DNA of 39,568 bases from an uncultured Pelagibacteraceae bacterium (GCA_902587735.1 CACIML010000007.1:1-39568); one strand, 5' to 3'; numbered from the stretch's first letter, positions 1 to 10,055 are shown. Notes: generated from the sequence alone by a model not told the origin. Numbers and translations are program-made.

Positions 1-3
1 AAA

Positions 4-294
4 ATGATTTTAGATAGACTGGGGGACAATCCAATTTATGTAACTTTTGATTTAGACTGCTTAGATGCAACGGTTGCACCTGGTACTGCAAACTTAGAAC
101 CTGCATTTAGAGGATTTAATATAGATGAAGCAAGAAAACTTATTCAATGTTTAAAGGGTAAAAATGTAATTGGTGGTGATGTTGCTTGCTTAATGCCAAC
201 TAAAGATAGTCCAAATCAAATTACTTCAATGGTTGCTGCATCTATAATGTTTGAAATTATTTGTTTAATCAGTACAAATCTAAACAAAAAATAA
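4..294 (+). CDS. Arginase/agmatinase-family ureohydrolase, C-terminal part (5' end outside window)
   Basis: Metal-binding motif FDLDCLDA followed by APGTANLEP, typical of the ureohydrolase fold; ORF begins at the window edge. Confidence 0.8.
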   Translation: MILDRLGDNPIYVTFDLDCLDATVAPGTANLEPAFRGFNIDEARKLIQCLKGKNVIGGDVACLMPTKDSPNQITSMVAASIMFEIICLISTNLNKK

Positions 295-385
295 TTAGTA
301 TCGCAATTTATGCATATCAGTGTCACAAAAATGTAAATATTTTTTTTTATTTTATGTGATAAATTGCAAAAAAACTTCACTTTAA

Positions 386-982
386 ATGATTAAAAAAAAA
401 TTAAGACTTAAAGCCAGAATTAGAAAAAGTAAAAAATATATTAATACAAAATTAAGACTTAAAGCCAGAATCAGAAAAAGTAAAAAAGATATTAATAGAA
501 ATGTAGATAATTTTTTTGAATGGATTAAAGGTGCTGAAATTGTAAATCTTAAGAGTTGTAATACAGACGAAGATCCAATAAGGCCAGAACTAGATAATGA
601 ATTTAGAACTAGTTTTGGAAGAAAAATATATGGAGTAAAATACAAAGGAGAAATACATGCTGTTATGTGTTTTGCTTTTACAAATGAAATTCCAAAAGAC
701 GTAAAAGAATTAGATTTACTTAGCAAAGACGCTTTTTTACAAAGCGCAACTAGAGATCAAAAAGTTGGTAAAATTGCAATCGCATATACTGTTTGGTCAA
801 AAAAAAAGGGGGGTGGTAAATTAATTGTTAAAGAAGTTTATAAAAAGATAAAAAAATCTAATCATCTTAATAGACTAGTTACTCTTTCTCCTTTAACAGA
901 AATGGCAAAAAAATTTCATTTAAGAAATAAAGCAAAACTTTTTAGAGTAAATGAAACAACACAAAACTTTGAATATTTTTAA
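386..982 (+). CDS. Hypothetical protein with basic tandem-repeat N-terminus and possible GNAT-like acyltransferase fold
   Basis: Intact 198-aa ORF; two copies of KLRLKARIRKSKK-IN at the N-terminus; KKKGGGKLIVKEVYKK resembles a GNAT acyl-CoA loop. Fold call is weak. Confidence 0.55.
   Translation: MIKKKLRLKARIRKSKKYINTKLRLKARIRKSKKDINRNVDNFFEWIKGAEIVNLKSCNTDEDPIRPELDNEFRTSFGRKIYGVKYKGEIHAVMCFAFTNEIPKDVKELDLLSKDAFLQSATRDQKVGKIAIAYTVWSKKKGGGKLIVKEVYKKIKKSNHLNRLVTLSPLTEMAKKFHLRNKAKLFRVNETTQNFEYF
401..502 (+). repeat. In-frame tandem duplication, 51-bp unit x2
   Basis: ttaagacttaaagccagaat(t/c)agaaaaagtaaaaaa(t/g)atattaata... at 401-451 and 452-502. Confidence 0.95.
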
Positions 983-2559
983 CTTAAAATTGCGTCTGCG
1001 CCTTTTTCAGCGATCATTAGTGTTGGAGCGTTTAAATTAGCACTAGGTATTTCTGGCATAACAGATGCATCAATAACTCTTAAGTTTTGAATTCCTTTTA
1101 CTTTTAAGTTTTCATCAACAACTGCCATATCGTCTACACCCATTTTACAAGTACCACATGGGTGATAAGCTGTTTCAGCTTTAGATCTGATATATTCATT
1201 TAATTCATCATCTGATTGTGCTTCTGTTCCAGGACCAACTTCTTTTCCCGAATGCTTTGCCAAGGAAGGTTGTGCTAAAATCTTTCTTGCAACATGAATA
1301 CATTCTCTAGTTTGTTTCAAATCATCCTCATCTTCCAGATAATTAAATAAAATTTTAGGATAATCATATGGGTTTGATGAATTAAGAGTTATTAATCCTC
1401 TACTTTTTGGATGATTAGGGCTAGCGTGTAATTGATAGCCATGTGAGCTTGGATTAACTAACCCATGGTCAATAACAAACGATGGAAAAAAATGAAATTG
1501 AATATTTGCTATTTCACGTGCAGGAGAGGATTTTGCAAAACCTCCAGCTTCTAAATATGATTGTGAGCAAGGACCAGATTTAGATAAAAACCATTGTATT
1601 CCAGCTAAAACTTTTGGAATTAATTTAGTATAAGTATAAAGAGTATCAGAAGTTTTGCATTCTTGCATAATGTATGTCTCTAAATGATCCTGAAGATTTT
1701 TTCCAACACCATTTAAATCATTAACAACATTAATTCCTTTTTCTTTTAAATGGTTTGCGTCACCAATTCCAGAAAGCATTAGCAATTGTGGTGAATTAAT
1801 TGCACCACCACTTAATATTATTTCTTTATTTGCATAAATTTTTTCAACTTTATTTTTAATTTTTACTTCTATACCTATAGCTTTTTTTCCTTCAAAAATA
1901 ATTTTTTCTACAAATGAATTTGAAAAAATATTTAAATTTTTTCTACTTTTTACTGGGTTTAGGTAATATTTAGCTACACTTGCCCTTTCTCCTTTATGAA
2001 TAGTAGTATCAAACATTCCAAATCCTTCTTGATATTCTCCATTCATATCAGGATTAATTTTATGACCAGCTTCAGAAGCGGCTCCCAAAAAAGCACCAAA
2101 TAAAGGATTATCATTTTTTGATTGGTCAACTGGAAGCAAACCTAAAGAACCTCTGTATTGATTATTTCCTTCTGACCATGTTTCAATTTTTTTAAAATAA
2201 GGAAGAATTTTATTGTAAGACCAGGATTTTAGTCCAAAATTTTCCCAACGTTCGTAATCATTTTTATTACCTCTTACAAAAACCATTCCATTATGAGCAG
2301 AACAACCTCCGATCATTTTTCCCCTAGGACAAAACAATCTTCTGTTGTTTAAATGTGGTTCTGGTTCTGAATAATATTTCCAATTATATTTTGGATCATG
2401 CATAGTGTAGAGAAGAGCAAGTGGCATTTTAACTTTCCAAATATCACTTGATCCTCCTGCTTCAAAAATTGCAACTTTATGATTACTATTTTCAGATAAT
2501 CTATTTGCAAGAACACATCCCGCTGATCCCGCGCCAACTATTAAATAATCATAACTCAT
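979..2559 (-). CDS. GMC-family FAD oxidoreductase (choline dehydrogenase-like)
   Basis: N-terminal DYLIVGAGSAGCVLANRLSE, GGSSAHN-like motif (GGCSAHNGMVFVRG), C-terminal YHPCGTCKMG...LRVIDASVMP. Confidence 0.92.
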   Translation of the reverse strand: MSYDYLIVGAGSAGCVLANRLSENSNHKVAIFEAGGSSDIWKVKMPLALLYTMHDPKYNWKYYSEPEPHLNNRRLFCPRGKMIGGCSAHNGMVFVRGNKNDYERWENFGLKSWSYNKILPYFKKIETWSEGNNQYRGSLGLLPVDQSKNDNPLFGAFLGAASEAGHKINPDMNGEYQEGFGMFDTTIHKGERASVAKYYLNPVKSRKNLNIFSNSFVEKIIFEGKKAIGIEVKIKNKVEKIYANKEIILSGGAINSPQLLMLSGIGDANHLKEKGINVVNDLNGVGKNLQDHLETYIMQECKTSDTLYTYTKLIPKVLAGIQWFLSKSGPCSQSYLEAGGFAKSSPAREIANIQFHFFPSFVIDHGLVNPSSHGYQLHASPNHPKSRGLITLNSSNPYDYPKILFNYLEDEDDLKQTRECIHVARKILAQPSLAKHSGKEVGPGTEAQSDDELNEYIRSKAETAYHPCGTCKMGVDDMAVVDENLKVKGIQNLRVIDASVMPEIPSANLNAPTLMIAEKGADAILS

Positions 2560-3092
2560 ATAAGGAATGCTTTTAATAGATTTTTATAATCTGTGATATT
2601 TTTAATTTTGACACCTACTTTTTTTGCTAATTCATCAAACTTTCTAAGCTTAATAGACTCTTTAAAGAACTCTTCTTTTTCGAATAATTTAGCCTCTTTA
2701 TTATTAAGCAGTCCCCCTTGAAGTTTTAGGCTTGTAATTGATGCTTCAGATAAACGATTGTAATATTTTTTATTTCTTGCAAGGTATCTTTTTGCCAAAA
2801 CATGGTTTTTTATTGGTTCAACTACTTCTTTTTTAAAAAATCTTTTTAAATATTCATAGCCAATGTCTTCATGCTTACCGTCCTTACTTTTTTTAACTAA
2901 CTCATCTGGATCTTCTATAATAAAATGACCATAATCGTGTAACAAACAAGCACAAATGAGATTTTTTTTGCTCTTTGATTTTTCTGCCATCATTGCAGAT
3001 TGAATCATATGTTCCGAAATTGTTACCTTTTCACCAATATATAAAGATTTGTTATTTATAAAATTAGAAATAATTTTATCAATTATATTCAT
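2556..3092 (-). CDS. HD-domain protein of the phosphonate-degradation-associated PhnZ-like family
   Basis: YIGEKVTISEHMIQSA...ACLLHDYGHFI (HD metal site with Y/E loop), then HVLAKRYLARNKKYYNRLSEASITSLKLQGG...EAKLFE...IKLRKFDELAKK, matching the recalled PhnZ/TIGR03276 pattern. Confidence 0.85.
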   Translation of the reverse strand: MNIIDKIISNFINNKSLYIGEKVTISEHMIQSAMMAEKSKSKKNLICACLLHDYGHFIIEDPDELVKKSKDGKHEDIGYEYLKRFFKKEVVEPIKNHVLAKRYLARNKKYYNRLSEASITSLKLQGGLLNNKEAKLFEKEEFFKESIKLRKFDELAKKVGVKIKNITDYKNLLKAFLI

Positions 3093-3097
3093 TAAGA

Positions 3098-3931
3098 TTA
3101 ATGTGGCTGATCACCTTCAATTGCAATTCTATCCATTATTCTTTCATGGCCTAATCCTCTTTTAGGATAAAAATCAGCTATAGCAAAATGAATTACACTT
3201 CTATTATCCCATATACATACTGTATTTTCTGTCCAAGTAAATCTACAAGTTAATTCAAGCCTAGCTTGATGCTCAAAAATTTTTTTTAGAATTTCATCAC
3301 TTTCTTCTTTATCTAAACCAACAATTCTTTGTGTATAAGTCCAATTTACAAATAATATTTTTTTTCCAGTTTCTGGGTGAGTTCGAACAATTGGATGTTC
3401 ATTAGAATATTCATCATAGTTTTTTTTCCCATTGCCTTCCATTTTTTTATAACTATCTATGAAAAATTCTGCTCCCAATGAACTATGAACAGCTTTTTTA
3501 TCTTTTATCTTTTTTTTAATTTTTTCATCTAAAGTTTCCCAAGCAAGCTCCATATTTGAAAAACATGTGTCACCTCCAACTGGTGGAATCTTTATTGATT
3601 TTATTATTACTGCTTTTGTTGGTTTAACATTGTAGCTAACATCGCTATGCCAGTTTTCACCCCACTGATTTTTTTCATCTTCAGCTTTAATAATTCTTAC
3701 AATTTCTGGAAATTTATCTAATCCTTTTACATAAGCGTGAGTTTCTAGAGGGCCAAATTTTTCAGCCAAAGCTACATGTTGTTCCTCTGTAATTTTTTGA
3801 TCTCTAAAAAAAATTACTTTATGTTCAAGCAATAAATCGTTAATTTTATTAAAGTTTTTATCAGATGTGTCTTTAAGGTCTATGCCTTTAATTTCAGCCC
3901 CAAGTGCTCCAGATAAAAGTTTTACTTCCAT
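3098..3931 (-). CDS. TauD/TfdA-family Fe(II)/2-oxoglutarate dioxygenase
   Basis: HSDVSY (HxD), WDNRSVIHFAIADFYPKRGLGHERIMDRIAIEGDQP (distal His and Arg region) as in TauD; length 277 aa. Confidence 0.92.
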   Translation of the reverse strand: MEVKLLSGALGAEIKGIDLKDTSDKNFNKINDLLLEHKVIFFRDQKITEEQHVALAEKFGPLETHAYVKGLDKFPEIVRIIKAEDEKNQWGENWHSDVSYNVKPTKAVIIKSIKIPPVGGDTCFSNMELAWETLDEKIKKKIKDKKAVHSSLGAEFFIDSYKKMEGNGKKNYDEYSNEHPIVRTHPETGKKILFVNWTYTQRIVGLDKEESDEILKKIFEHQARLELTCRFTWTENTVCIWDNRSVIHFAIADFYPKRGLGHERIMDRIAIEGDQPH

Positions 3932-3983
3932 GGCAATAATTTATATCTAGAAATTAAATTTGTCACTATATATAAGAGTATAT

Positions 3984-4325
3984 ATGAATCTTACATACGC
4001 ATATACTTTTTTATTTTTGGCAATTGTTTTTGAGGTATTAGCCACAAGTTTTTTAAAGGACACTTATGGTTTTACTCGGCTTTATCCTTCATTAATAGTT
4101 GTGACTGCTTTGTGTATTTGTCTTTTTCTTATGTCACATGTAATGAAGTTTATTCCAGTAGGAATAGTTTATGCAACTTGGGCAGGCTTAGGCATTGTTG
4201 CTATAACAATTATTGCAGTTATAAAATATAAACAAATTCCTAATATACCAACTATTATAGGACTCTCTTTCATAGTCATTGGCGTAATTATTGTTCACTT
4301 AATGAATGATATGAAAGTTGACTAA
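3984..4325 (+). CDS. Small multidrug resistance (EmrE/QacE-like) four-TM transporter
   Basis: AYTFLFLAIVFEVLATSFLK..., IPVGIVYATWAGLGIV signature of SMR family. ATG at 3984 preferred over TTG at 3960. Confidence 0.9.
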   Translation: MNLTYAYTFLFLAIVFEVLATSFLKDTYGFTRLYPSLIVVTALCICLFLMSHVMKFIPVGIVYATWAGLGIVAITIIAVIKYKQIPNIPTIIGLSFIVIGVIIVHLMNDMKVD

Positions 4326-4330
4326 TTAGT

Positions 4331-7099
4331 TTAAACGACTTGGGCTTGATCTTTTTCTGCTACAACTTCTGTTTTAAATTTGTTTGAAATTTTTTGCACT
4401 TCTACTGAAGAAACTTTATATTCAGCACACATAGTTTCTTCATCTTTGCCATGTCCAGTAACCATATTAACCATGTGTTCCGGAAAGTGGAATGTAGTAA
4501 ACACAATGCCTTCTTTTACTCTATCTGTTACTTCAACCTTTAAAGAAACTTCTCCTCTTCCAGAATAAAGTCTTGCAACATCACCTGTGTTGAGTTCTCT
4601 ATATTTTGCATCTTTTGGATGAATTTCCAGAATGTCTTCATCTACAATTGCAAGATTGTTAGTTCTTCTTGTCATAGTTGCTGCATTGTAGTGTTGCAAA
4701 ACTCTACTTGTAGTTAAGATTAGTGGAAAATCTTTTTTGTTTTTTTCAATTTCACTACTTTCTTTCCAGTCAAAATACTTAATTCTACCTTTTCCTAATT
4801 TAAATTCTTTCTCATGTAAAATTTTTGTATCTGTTCCATCTTCTTTTACTGGCCATTGTAATCCTAATTTTCCAAGTCTTTCTCGAGTTATACCTTTGAA
4901 AAAAGGAACCACATCTGCAATTTCAGCCAACACTTCGTCAGCATCATATGATTTTTGATTATAGCCAAGTTTTTGCATCATTTCTGTAACTATAAGACCA
5001 TCTGGTTTTGTTCCTGGAAGAGGTTCGGCAGCTTTATTAACTCTTTGAACTCTTCTTTCTGTATTTGTGAAAGTTCCATCTTTTTCCAAGAAAGTTGTTC
5101 CAGGTAGAACAACATCGGCATGTTTTGCAGTTTCACTCATAAATATTTCTTGAACTACTAATAAGTCTAACGCATTCATCGCTTTAGCAACATGAGCACT
5201 ATTAGGGTCTGTTTGGACGACATCTTCACCAATAATCCACAATGCTTTTACTTCTCTATTTATTGCTGCATCAAAAATTTGTGGAATTTTTAATCCAGCT
5301 TTAGTTGGATGAACGACGCCGTATTTTTCAGTATAAAAGTCTTGAATTTTTTTATCAGCAACTGGAAAATATCCAGCACCTTGATGCGGTTGACAACCCA
5401 TATCTGCTGCGCCTTGAACATTGTTTTGACCTCTTAAAGGATTAACTCCAACACCTCGTCTTCCAATATTTCCTGTTATCATTGCAAGGTCAGCAATTAA
5501 CATTACTGTTTTTGATCCTTGTTCCTGTTCAGTAACTCCTAGACCATGAAACTCCATTGAATTTTTTGCAGTTGCATAAGCAATAGCAGCTTCTTTTACT
5601 TGCTGTTTGTCAACTCCTGCAACTTTAGCTAATTGATCAACATCTAGTTTTTCAATTTTTTTAATGAAATCTTCGAAACCTTCTGTTCTGCTTAAAATAA
5701 AATCTTCTTTATACAATTTAGATTTCACAATGAAATATAGCATCATATTTAGAACAGCTACATTTGTTCCAGGTCTTAATCTAATATGATAATCTGCTAA
5801 CTTTGCTACTTCAGTTGTAATTGGATCCAATACAATCAGCTTTTTACCTTTCATTACTTGTTGTTTAATTTTTGCTCCTGTTACAGGGTGGGCGTTGGTT
5901 GGATTTGCTCCAATAACCAAGAAAAGATCTGCATGATATATATCTTCTGTTGAATTAGTTGCTGCCCCTGTTCCAAATGTTTGTTGCATACCCCAAGCTG
6001 TTGGTGAATGACAAATTCTCGCACAACAATCAATATTATTTGTTCCAATTGTTGCTCTAATCATTTTTTGAAAAACATAGTTTTCTTCATTAGTACATCT
6101 CGCAGAAGAAATACCTGCAACTGCATCAGGTCCATTTTCTTTTGTAATTTTTTCTATCTTATTTTTTATATAACCATACGCTTCATCCCATGATGCTTTT
6201 TCAAATTTTCCATTTCTTTTAATTAATGGAGATCTTAATCTGTCTTTATGATCATAAAAACCAAATGCGTATCTACCTTTTAAACATGTATGTCCCGCAT
6301 TAACCTCGGTCTCTTTAGGAGTATCAATCGAAACTACTTTACCATTTTTTACTGAAGCTTCTAAATTGCAACCAACACCACAATACGAACATGTTGTTCT
6401 AACTTTTTTATCGTAGTTAGCTGATTTTGATGCAAACACATCTGAAATGGCATCTGTTGGACAAGTGTGAGCACATGCACCGCAAGATACACATGAAGAA
6501 TCTCCAAACAACATGTCGTTATCAGTTGTAATTTTTGATTCAAATCCTCTACCGCTCATAGTCAATACAAATGAACCTTGGATTTCATCACAAGCTCTAA
6601 CACAACGTCCACAATTTATACAATTATCTAAGTTCATTCTCATGTAAGCATGAGACGTATCTTTAGGAATTCCTTTGTGTTGTTTTGGATTATTATATCG
6701 ATGTTCAGATATCCCTAAATCATTAGCAACATCTTGAAGCTCACAATTTTTGTCAACCTCACATGTACTACAATTCATTGGGTGGTCAGTTAAAACTAAC
6801 TCTACAATATTTTTTCTAAGTGAGTGTAAATCTTCATTATTAGTAAAAATATGTTGATTTTCAGTTACAGGAGTATGACACGAAGCAACTACTCTTGTTG
6901 GACCATCTTTTTTTAAGGAAACTTCAACAGAACAAACTCTACACGCACCATAAGGGTCTAGATTAGGGTCGTCACATAAAGTTGGAATTTTTTTTTCTCC
7001 AACGTAACTTCTTACAAATTTTAATATTGATGTATGATTAGAGCCAATTTCATACGGCTTCCCATCTATATATGCAATTTTTCTTTTTTCAGAGCTCAT
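4331..7099 (-). CDS. fdsA: NAD-type formate dehydrogenase, catalytic alpha subunit (Cys form, not Sec)
   Basis: N-terminal 2Fe-2S and 4Fe-4S Cys motifs (CRVC, CINCGRC, CVSCGAC), TCSYCGVGCNL, CCARICHSPT active-site region, molybdopterin oxidoreductase C-terminus. Confidence 0.92.
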   Translation of the reverse strand: MSSEKRKIAYIDGKPYEIGSNHTSILKFVRSYVGEKKIPTLCDDPNLDPYGACRVCSVEVSLKKDGPTRVVASCHTPVTENQHIFTNNEDLHSLRKNIVELVLTDHPMNCSTCEVDKNCELQDVANDLGISEHRYNNPKQHKGIPKDTSHAYMRMNLDNCINCGRCVRACDEIQGSFVLTMSGRGFESKITTDNDMLFGDSSCVSCGACAHTCPTDAISDVFASKSANYDKKVRTTCSYCGVGCNLEASVKNGKVVSIDTPKETEVNAGHTCLKGRYAFGFYDHKDRLRSPLIKRNGKFEKASWDEAYGYIKNKIEKITKENGPDAVAGISSARCTNEENYVFQKMIRATIGTNNIDCCARICHSPTAWGMQQTFGTGAATNSTEDIYHADLFLVIGANPTNAHPVTGAKIKQQVMKGKKLIVLDPITTEVAKLADYHIRLRPGTNVAVLNMMLYFIVKSKLYKEDFILSRTEGFEDFIKKIEKLDVDQLAKVAGVDKQQVKEAAIAYATAKNSMEFHGLGVTEQEQGSKTVMLIADLAMITGNIGRRGVGVNPLRGQNNVQGAADMGCQPHQGAGYFPVADKKIQDFYTEKYGVVHPTKAGLKIPQIFDAAINREVKALWIIGEDVVQTDPNSAHVAKAMNALDLLVVQEIFMSETAKHADVVLPGTTFLEKDGTFTNTERRVQRVNKAAEPLPGTKPDGLIVTEMMQKLGYNQKSYDADEVLAEIADVVPFFKGITRERLGKLGLQWPVKEDGTDTKILHEKEFKLGKGRIKYFDWKESSEIEKNKKDFPLILTTSRVLQHYNAATMTRRTNNLAIVDEDILEIHPKDAKYRELNTGDVARLYSGRGEVSLKVEVTDRVKEGIVFTTFHFPEHMVNMVTGHGKDEETMCAEYKVSSVEVQKISNKFKTEVVAEKDQAQVV

Positions 7100-8757
7100 T
7101 AGTTTTCCTGAACTATATCACCTTTCATTTCATCACTAAAATACTTTAAAATATTCATTATTGGAACAGGTATTGCGCCACATAGAGCGCATAAAGACCC
7201 TTTTTTCATTGTAATAAGTAATTCATTAAGCAGTTTTAGAGGAATTTTTTTGGATTTATTTATTGCTTGGTCAAACATTTCTTTTCCTCTATACGAGCCG
7301 AGTCTTCCTGGAAAACATTTTCCACATGATTCTTCTGCTGAAAATTCAAACAAATGATGAATATACTCAACCATACTAAAATCTTTTGGAATACTTACTA
7401 TACTCGCGTGACCTAACATAAATCCAGCAGCAGTAAATTCTTGGAAATCCAAATTTAACTTTTCCACTTCTTTAATAGGAACAACACCACCTAGTGGACC
7501 ACCAATTTGTAATGCCTTTATAGGTTCTTTAAATCCTCCACCAATTTTATTTATAATTTTTTTCATAGGTGTACACATGTCAACTTCATAAACACCTGGA
7601 TTATTAAAAAAACTGTCACAACATACTAATTTAGTTCCTGCAGATTTTTTATTACCTATAGAAGAAAATTTTTCAGATCCATTTATAAGTATGCCTGTAG
7701 CTGCTGCAAGAGTTTCAACATTATTTACTACTGTTGGTTTTTTATATAAACCTTCAGTTACAGGAAACGGAGGTCTCACATCTACCTCTGCTCTTCTTCC
7801 TTCGATTGAAGCGATTAAAGCTGTTTCTTCTCCACAAATGTATGCACCTTGACCAATACAAATATTTAAATCAAATGAGAAATTTGTTCCTAAAATATTT
7901 TCACCCAAAAGTTTTGAAGATTTTAATGCGTTTATAGAACCATTTATAGCTTCAATTGATTTTGGATACTCTCCTCTAATATATAAAACACCCTCATTAC
8001 TTCCAATTACAAAACCACAAATAATCATCCCAAATAAAACTTTTAAAGGCTGGTCTTCTAACAAATATCTATCAGAAAAAGCTCCAGAGTCTCCCTCATC
8101 AGCATTGCAAATTACATATTTTTTTTTTGATTTTTCTTTACTACAAAAATCCCACTTTAATCCAGTAGGAAATCCAGCTCCACCTCTACCAGAAAGATTA
8201 GAATCTAAAAGTGATTTAATTATTTCTTTTTTGTCTAGATTAATGGATTTTTGTAATAAACTTTTGAATTGGTCTAAATTTAATAGATTGTCATCCATTA
8301 AGAAGCTTGTTGAAGCAAAACTTTTTGAAAAAAACTTTTCTTGTTTAATTTCTTCGCCTTTAATTATTTGGTCAATACTATTAATATCGTTTCCAGCATA
8401 ATTTTCTCCATTATAGTGAAAAGCATGATTTTCATAACAATGTCCCAAGCAAAACATTTCACCAACTTTATCATCACCTAGCTTTTCTTTTAATTTTTTT
8501 TTTAATGATCCTTGAGTGCCAGCGCACATGCAAGCACTACCATTACAAACAAAAGCTTTTTTTTCTCTATGTGATGGTCTTAGAAATTCATAGAAACTTT
8601 CTGCTCCATGGATTGTTGAAACACCCATATTGTATTCACTGGCAATCTCTTTAATACCTTCGTCATTAGCGGAGTTTAGTGATCTGTCAGAAATTTTTTG
8701 AAACAAGTTATTTTTTAATCCAATTCTTCCAGATAAGTTACTAATATTTTTTGACAC
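7099..8757 (-). CDS. fdsB: Formate dehydrogenase beta subunit, NuoF-like with fused N-terminal NuoE-like (FdsG-type) domain
   Basis: N-terminal CNGSACMCAG...CLGHCYENHA (NuoE-like 2Fe-2S) then SGRGGAGFPTGLKW, CNADEGDSGAF, GAYICGEETALIASIEG, ESCGKCFPGR (NuoF). Confidence 0.92.
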   Translation of the reverse strand: MSKNISNLSGRIGLKNNLFQKISDRSLNSANDEGIKEIASEYNMGVSTIHGAESFYEFLRPSHREKKAFVCNGSACMCAGTQGSLKKKLKEKLGDDKVGEMFCLGHCYENHAFHYNGENYAGNDINSIDQIIKGEEIKQEKFFSKSFASTSFLMDDNLLNLDQFKSLLQKSINLDKKEIIKSLLDSNLSGRGGAGFPTGLKWDFCSKEKSKKKYVICNADEGDSGAFSDRYLLEDQPLKVLFGMIICGFVIGSNEGVLYIRGEYPKSIEAINGSINALKSSKLLGENILGTNFSFDLNICIGQGAYICGEETALIASIEGRRAEVDVRPPFPVTEGLYKKPTVVNNVETLAAATGILINGSEKFSSIGNKKSAGTKLVCCDSFFNNPGVYEVDMCTPMKKIINKIGGGFKEPIKALQIGGPLGGVVPIKEVEKLNLDFQEFTAAGFMLGHASIVSIPKDFSMVEYIHHLFEFSAEESCGKCFPGRLGSYRGKEMFDQAINKSKKIPLKLLNELLITMKKGSLCALCGAIPVPIMNILKYFSDEMKGDIVQEN

Positions 8758-8777
8758 AATTTACCCTTTTTAAATTT

Positions 8778-9620
8778 TTAGCTTTTTATTATAATTCTTA
8801 CTTTATTACTATAAATATTAAAACTGTCTTGCTTAACAAAACCTACTAACGTCATATCAAATTTATTAGCTAAATCTATAGCGAGACTTGTTGGCGCACC
8901 CACACCAACTAAAATTCCTATATTTGACATTAATGCTTTTTGCACCAATTCAAAATTTAATCTACCTGAGCATGTTAAGAACTGAGTAGAAGGATTTAGT
9001 AATTTTTTTTGAAGAACATATCCAATCAATTTATCTAATGCGTTGTGTCTTCCAACATCTTCCTTTATTGCAACTACATTCCCTTTATCTGAAAATAATC
9101 CACTAGCATGAATTCCACCTGTTTTGGAAAATTCCGACTGGTTTTCGCGAAGTGTAGTAGGGGACTTCATTATTATTTCATGAGATATTTTAGGAAAGGA
9201 TTTCATAATTTTATCTTTTTTAATAACCTCTAAAGAGTCTAAGGAAGTTTTACCACAAACTCCACAAGAAGAATTTGTTAAAAAGTTTCTTTTAATTTTG
9301 TCTATATCAACATTTTCTGAATTATTAATTGTAGCAATAATTTTGTTTTTTAAATTATATTGACCAACATTTTCTCCAACGCTTTCAATTTTGTCTATAT
9401 ATTCAATTTTTTCTATAATGCGTTCATTAAAAAGAAATCCTCTGACTAAATCTACATCATTACCAGGTGTTCTCATTGTAATAGAAATAGTATTTTCAGT
9501 CCAAATTTCTTTATTTTTAAATTTAATTGTAATTTCAAGAGGTTCTTCAATAGAGATTAAGTCATCAATCTCTTTCGTATCATTTGGTCTGTATTTTAAA
9601 ACCTTATACTTAGAATTCAT
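8778..9620 (-). CDS. fdhD: Formate dehydrogenase accessory sulfurtransferase FdhD
   Basis: TMRTPGNDVDLVRGFLFNE, SSCGVCGKTS (CxxC), GGIHASGLF, KEDVGRHNALDKLIG. Confidence 0.92.
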   Translation of the reverse strand: MNSKYKVLKYRPNDTKEIDDLISIEEPLEITIKFKNKEIWTENTISITMRTPGNDVDLVRGFLFNERIIEKIEYIDKIESVGENVGQYNLKNKIIATINNSENVDIDKIKRNFLTNSSCGVCGKTSLDSLEVIKKDKIMKSFPKISHEIIMKSPTTLRENQSEFSKTGGIHASGLFSDKGNVVAIKEDVGRHNALDKLIGYVLQKKLLNPSTQFLTCSGRLNFELVQKALMSNIGILVGVGAPTSLAIDLANKFDMTLVGFVKQDSFNIYSNKVRIIIKS

Positions 9621-9653
9621 AAAAATATTTTATTTTAATGGATACTTTTATCA

Positions 9654-10055
9654 TTATTTAAACTTTAAAGCTTTCGATATCGTTTTAAATGGTAAAAGCA
9701 AACATTCCTTTCTAGATATATTTTTTTTATTAAGGATTTTTTTAAAATCTTCCCATTCTTTATTAATTTTAATTTCTACATTTCCGAATAAACTTTCAAC
9801 AGAACCAAAAAAACTTTTAATCTGATCTATTTTTTTATTTTTAATTTTTTTTGAAAGTAAACTTACTGATGCTTGGCAATATACACATGATTTGCATTGA
9901 TATCCTATGTCCTCAATTAGATCATTTTTTACTAACAGTTTAATCTCCATTTCATCACCACATAGGGGGTTTTTATTTTTTGATGAATGGGTATGATTTT
10001 TAACCATTTTATGATTTTCAGTATTTGCTGCAATTTCTAAAATTTTTAAATCCAT
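9654..10055 (-). CDS. NifU/SufU-like iron-sulfur cluster scaffold protein
   Basis: NPLCGDEMEI, CKSCVYCQASVSLLS, RKECLLLPF: three scaffold Cys positions conserved; within the formate dehydrogenase cluster. Confidence 0.8.
   Translation of the reverse strand: MDLKILEIAANTENHKMVKNHTHSSKNKNPLCGDEMEIKLLVKNDLIEDIGYQCKSCVYCQASVSLLSKKIKNKKIDQIKSFFGSVESLFGNVEIKINKEWEDFKKILNKKNISRKECLLLPFKTISKALKFK

Noticed and set aside
303-367. Inverted repeat GCAATTTAT (303-311) / ATAAATTGC (359-367)
   Set aside because: Arms about 47 nt apart in very AT-rich intergenic DNA; may be a weak hairpin but no further support.
382-726. Minus-strand 114-aa ORF opposite the 386-982 gene
   Set aside because: Antisense shadow of the lysine-rich repeat region; low-complexity Leu/Phe/Ser translation with no domain.
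4380-4958. Plus-strand ORFs antisense to fdsA (also 6008-6193)
   Set aside because: Fully inside a well-supported conserved gene on the other strand; no family resemblance or ribosome-binding context.
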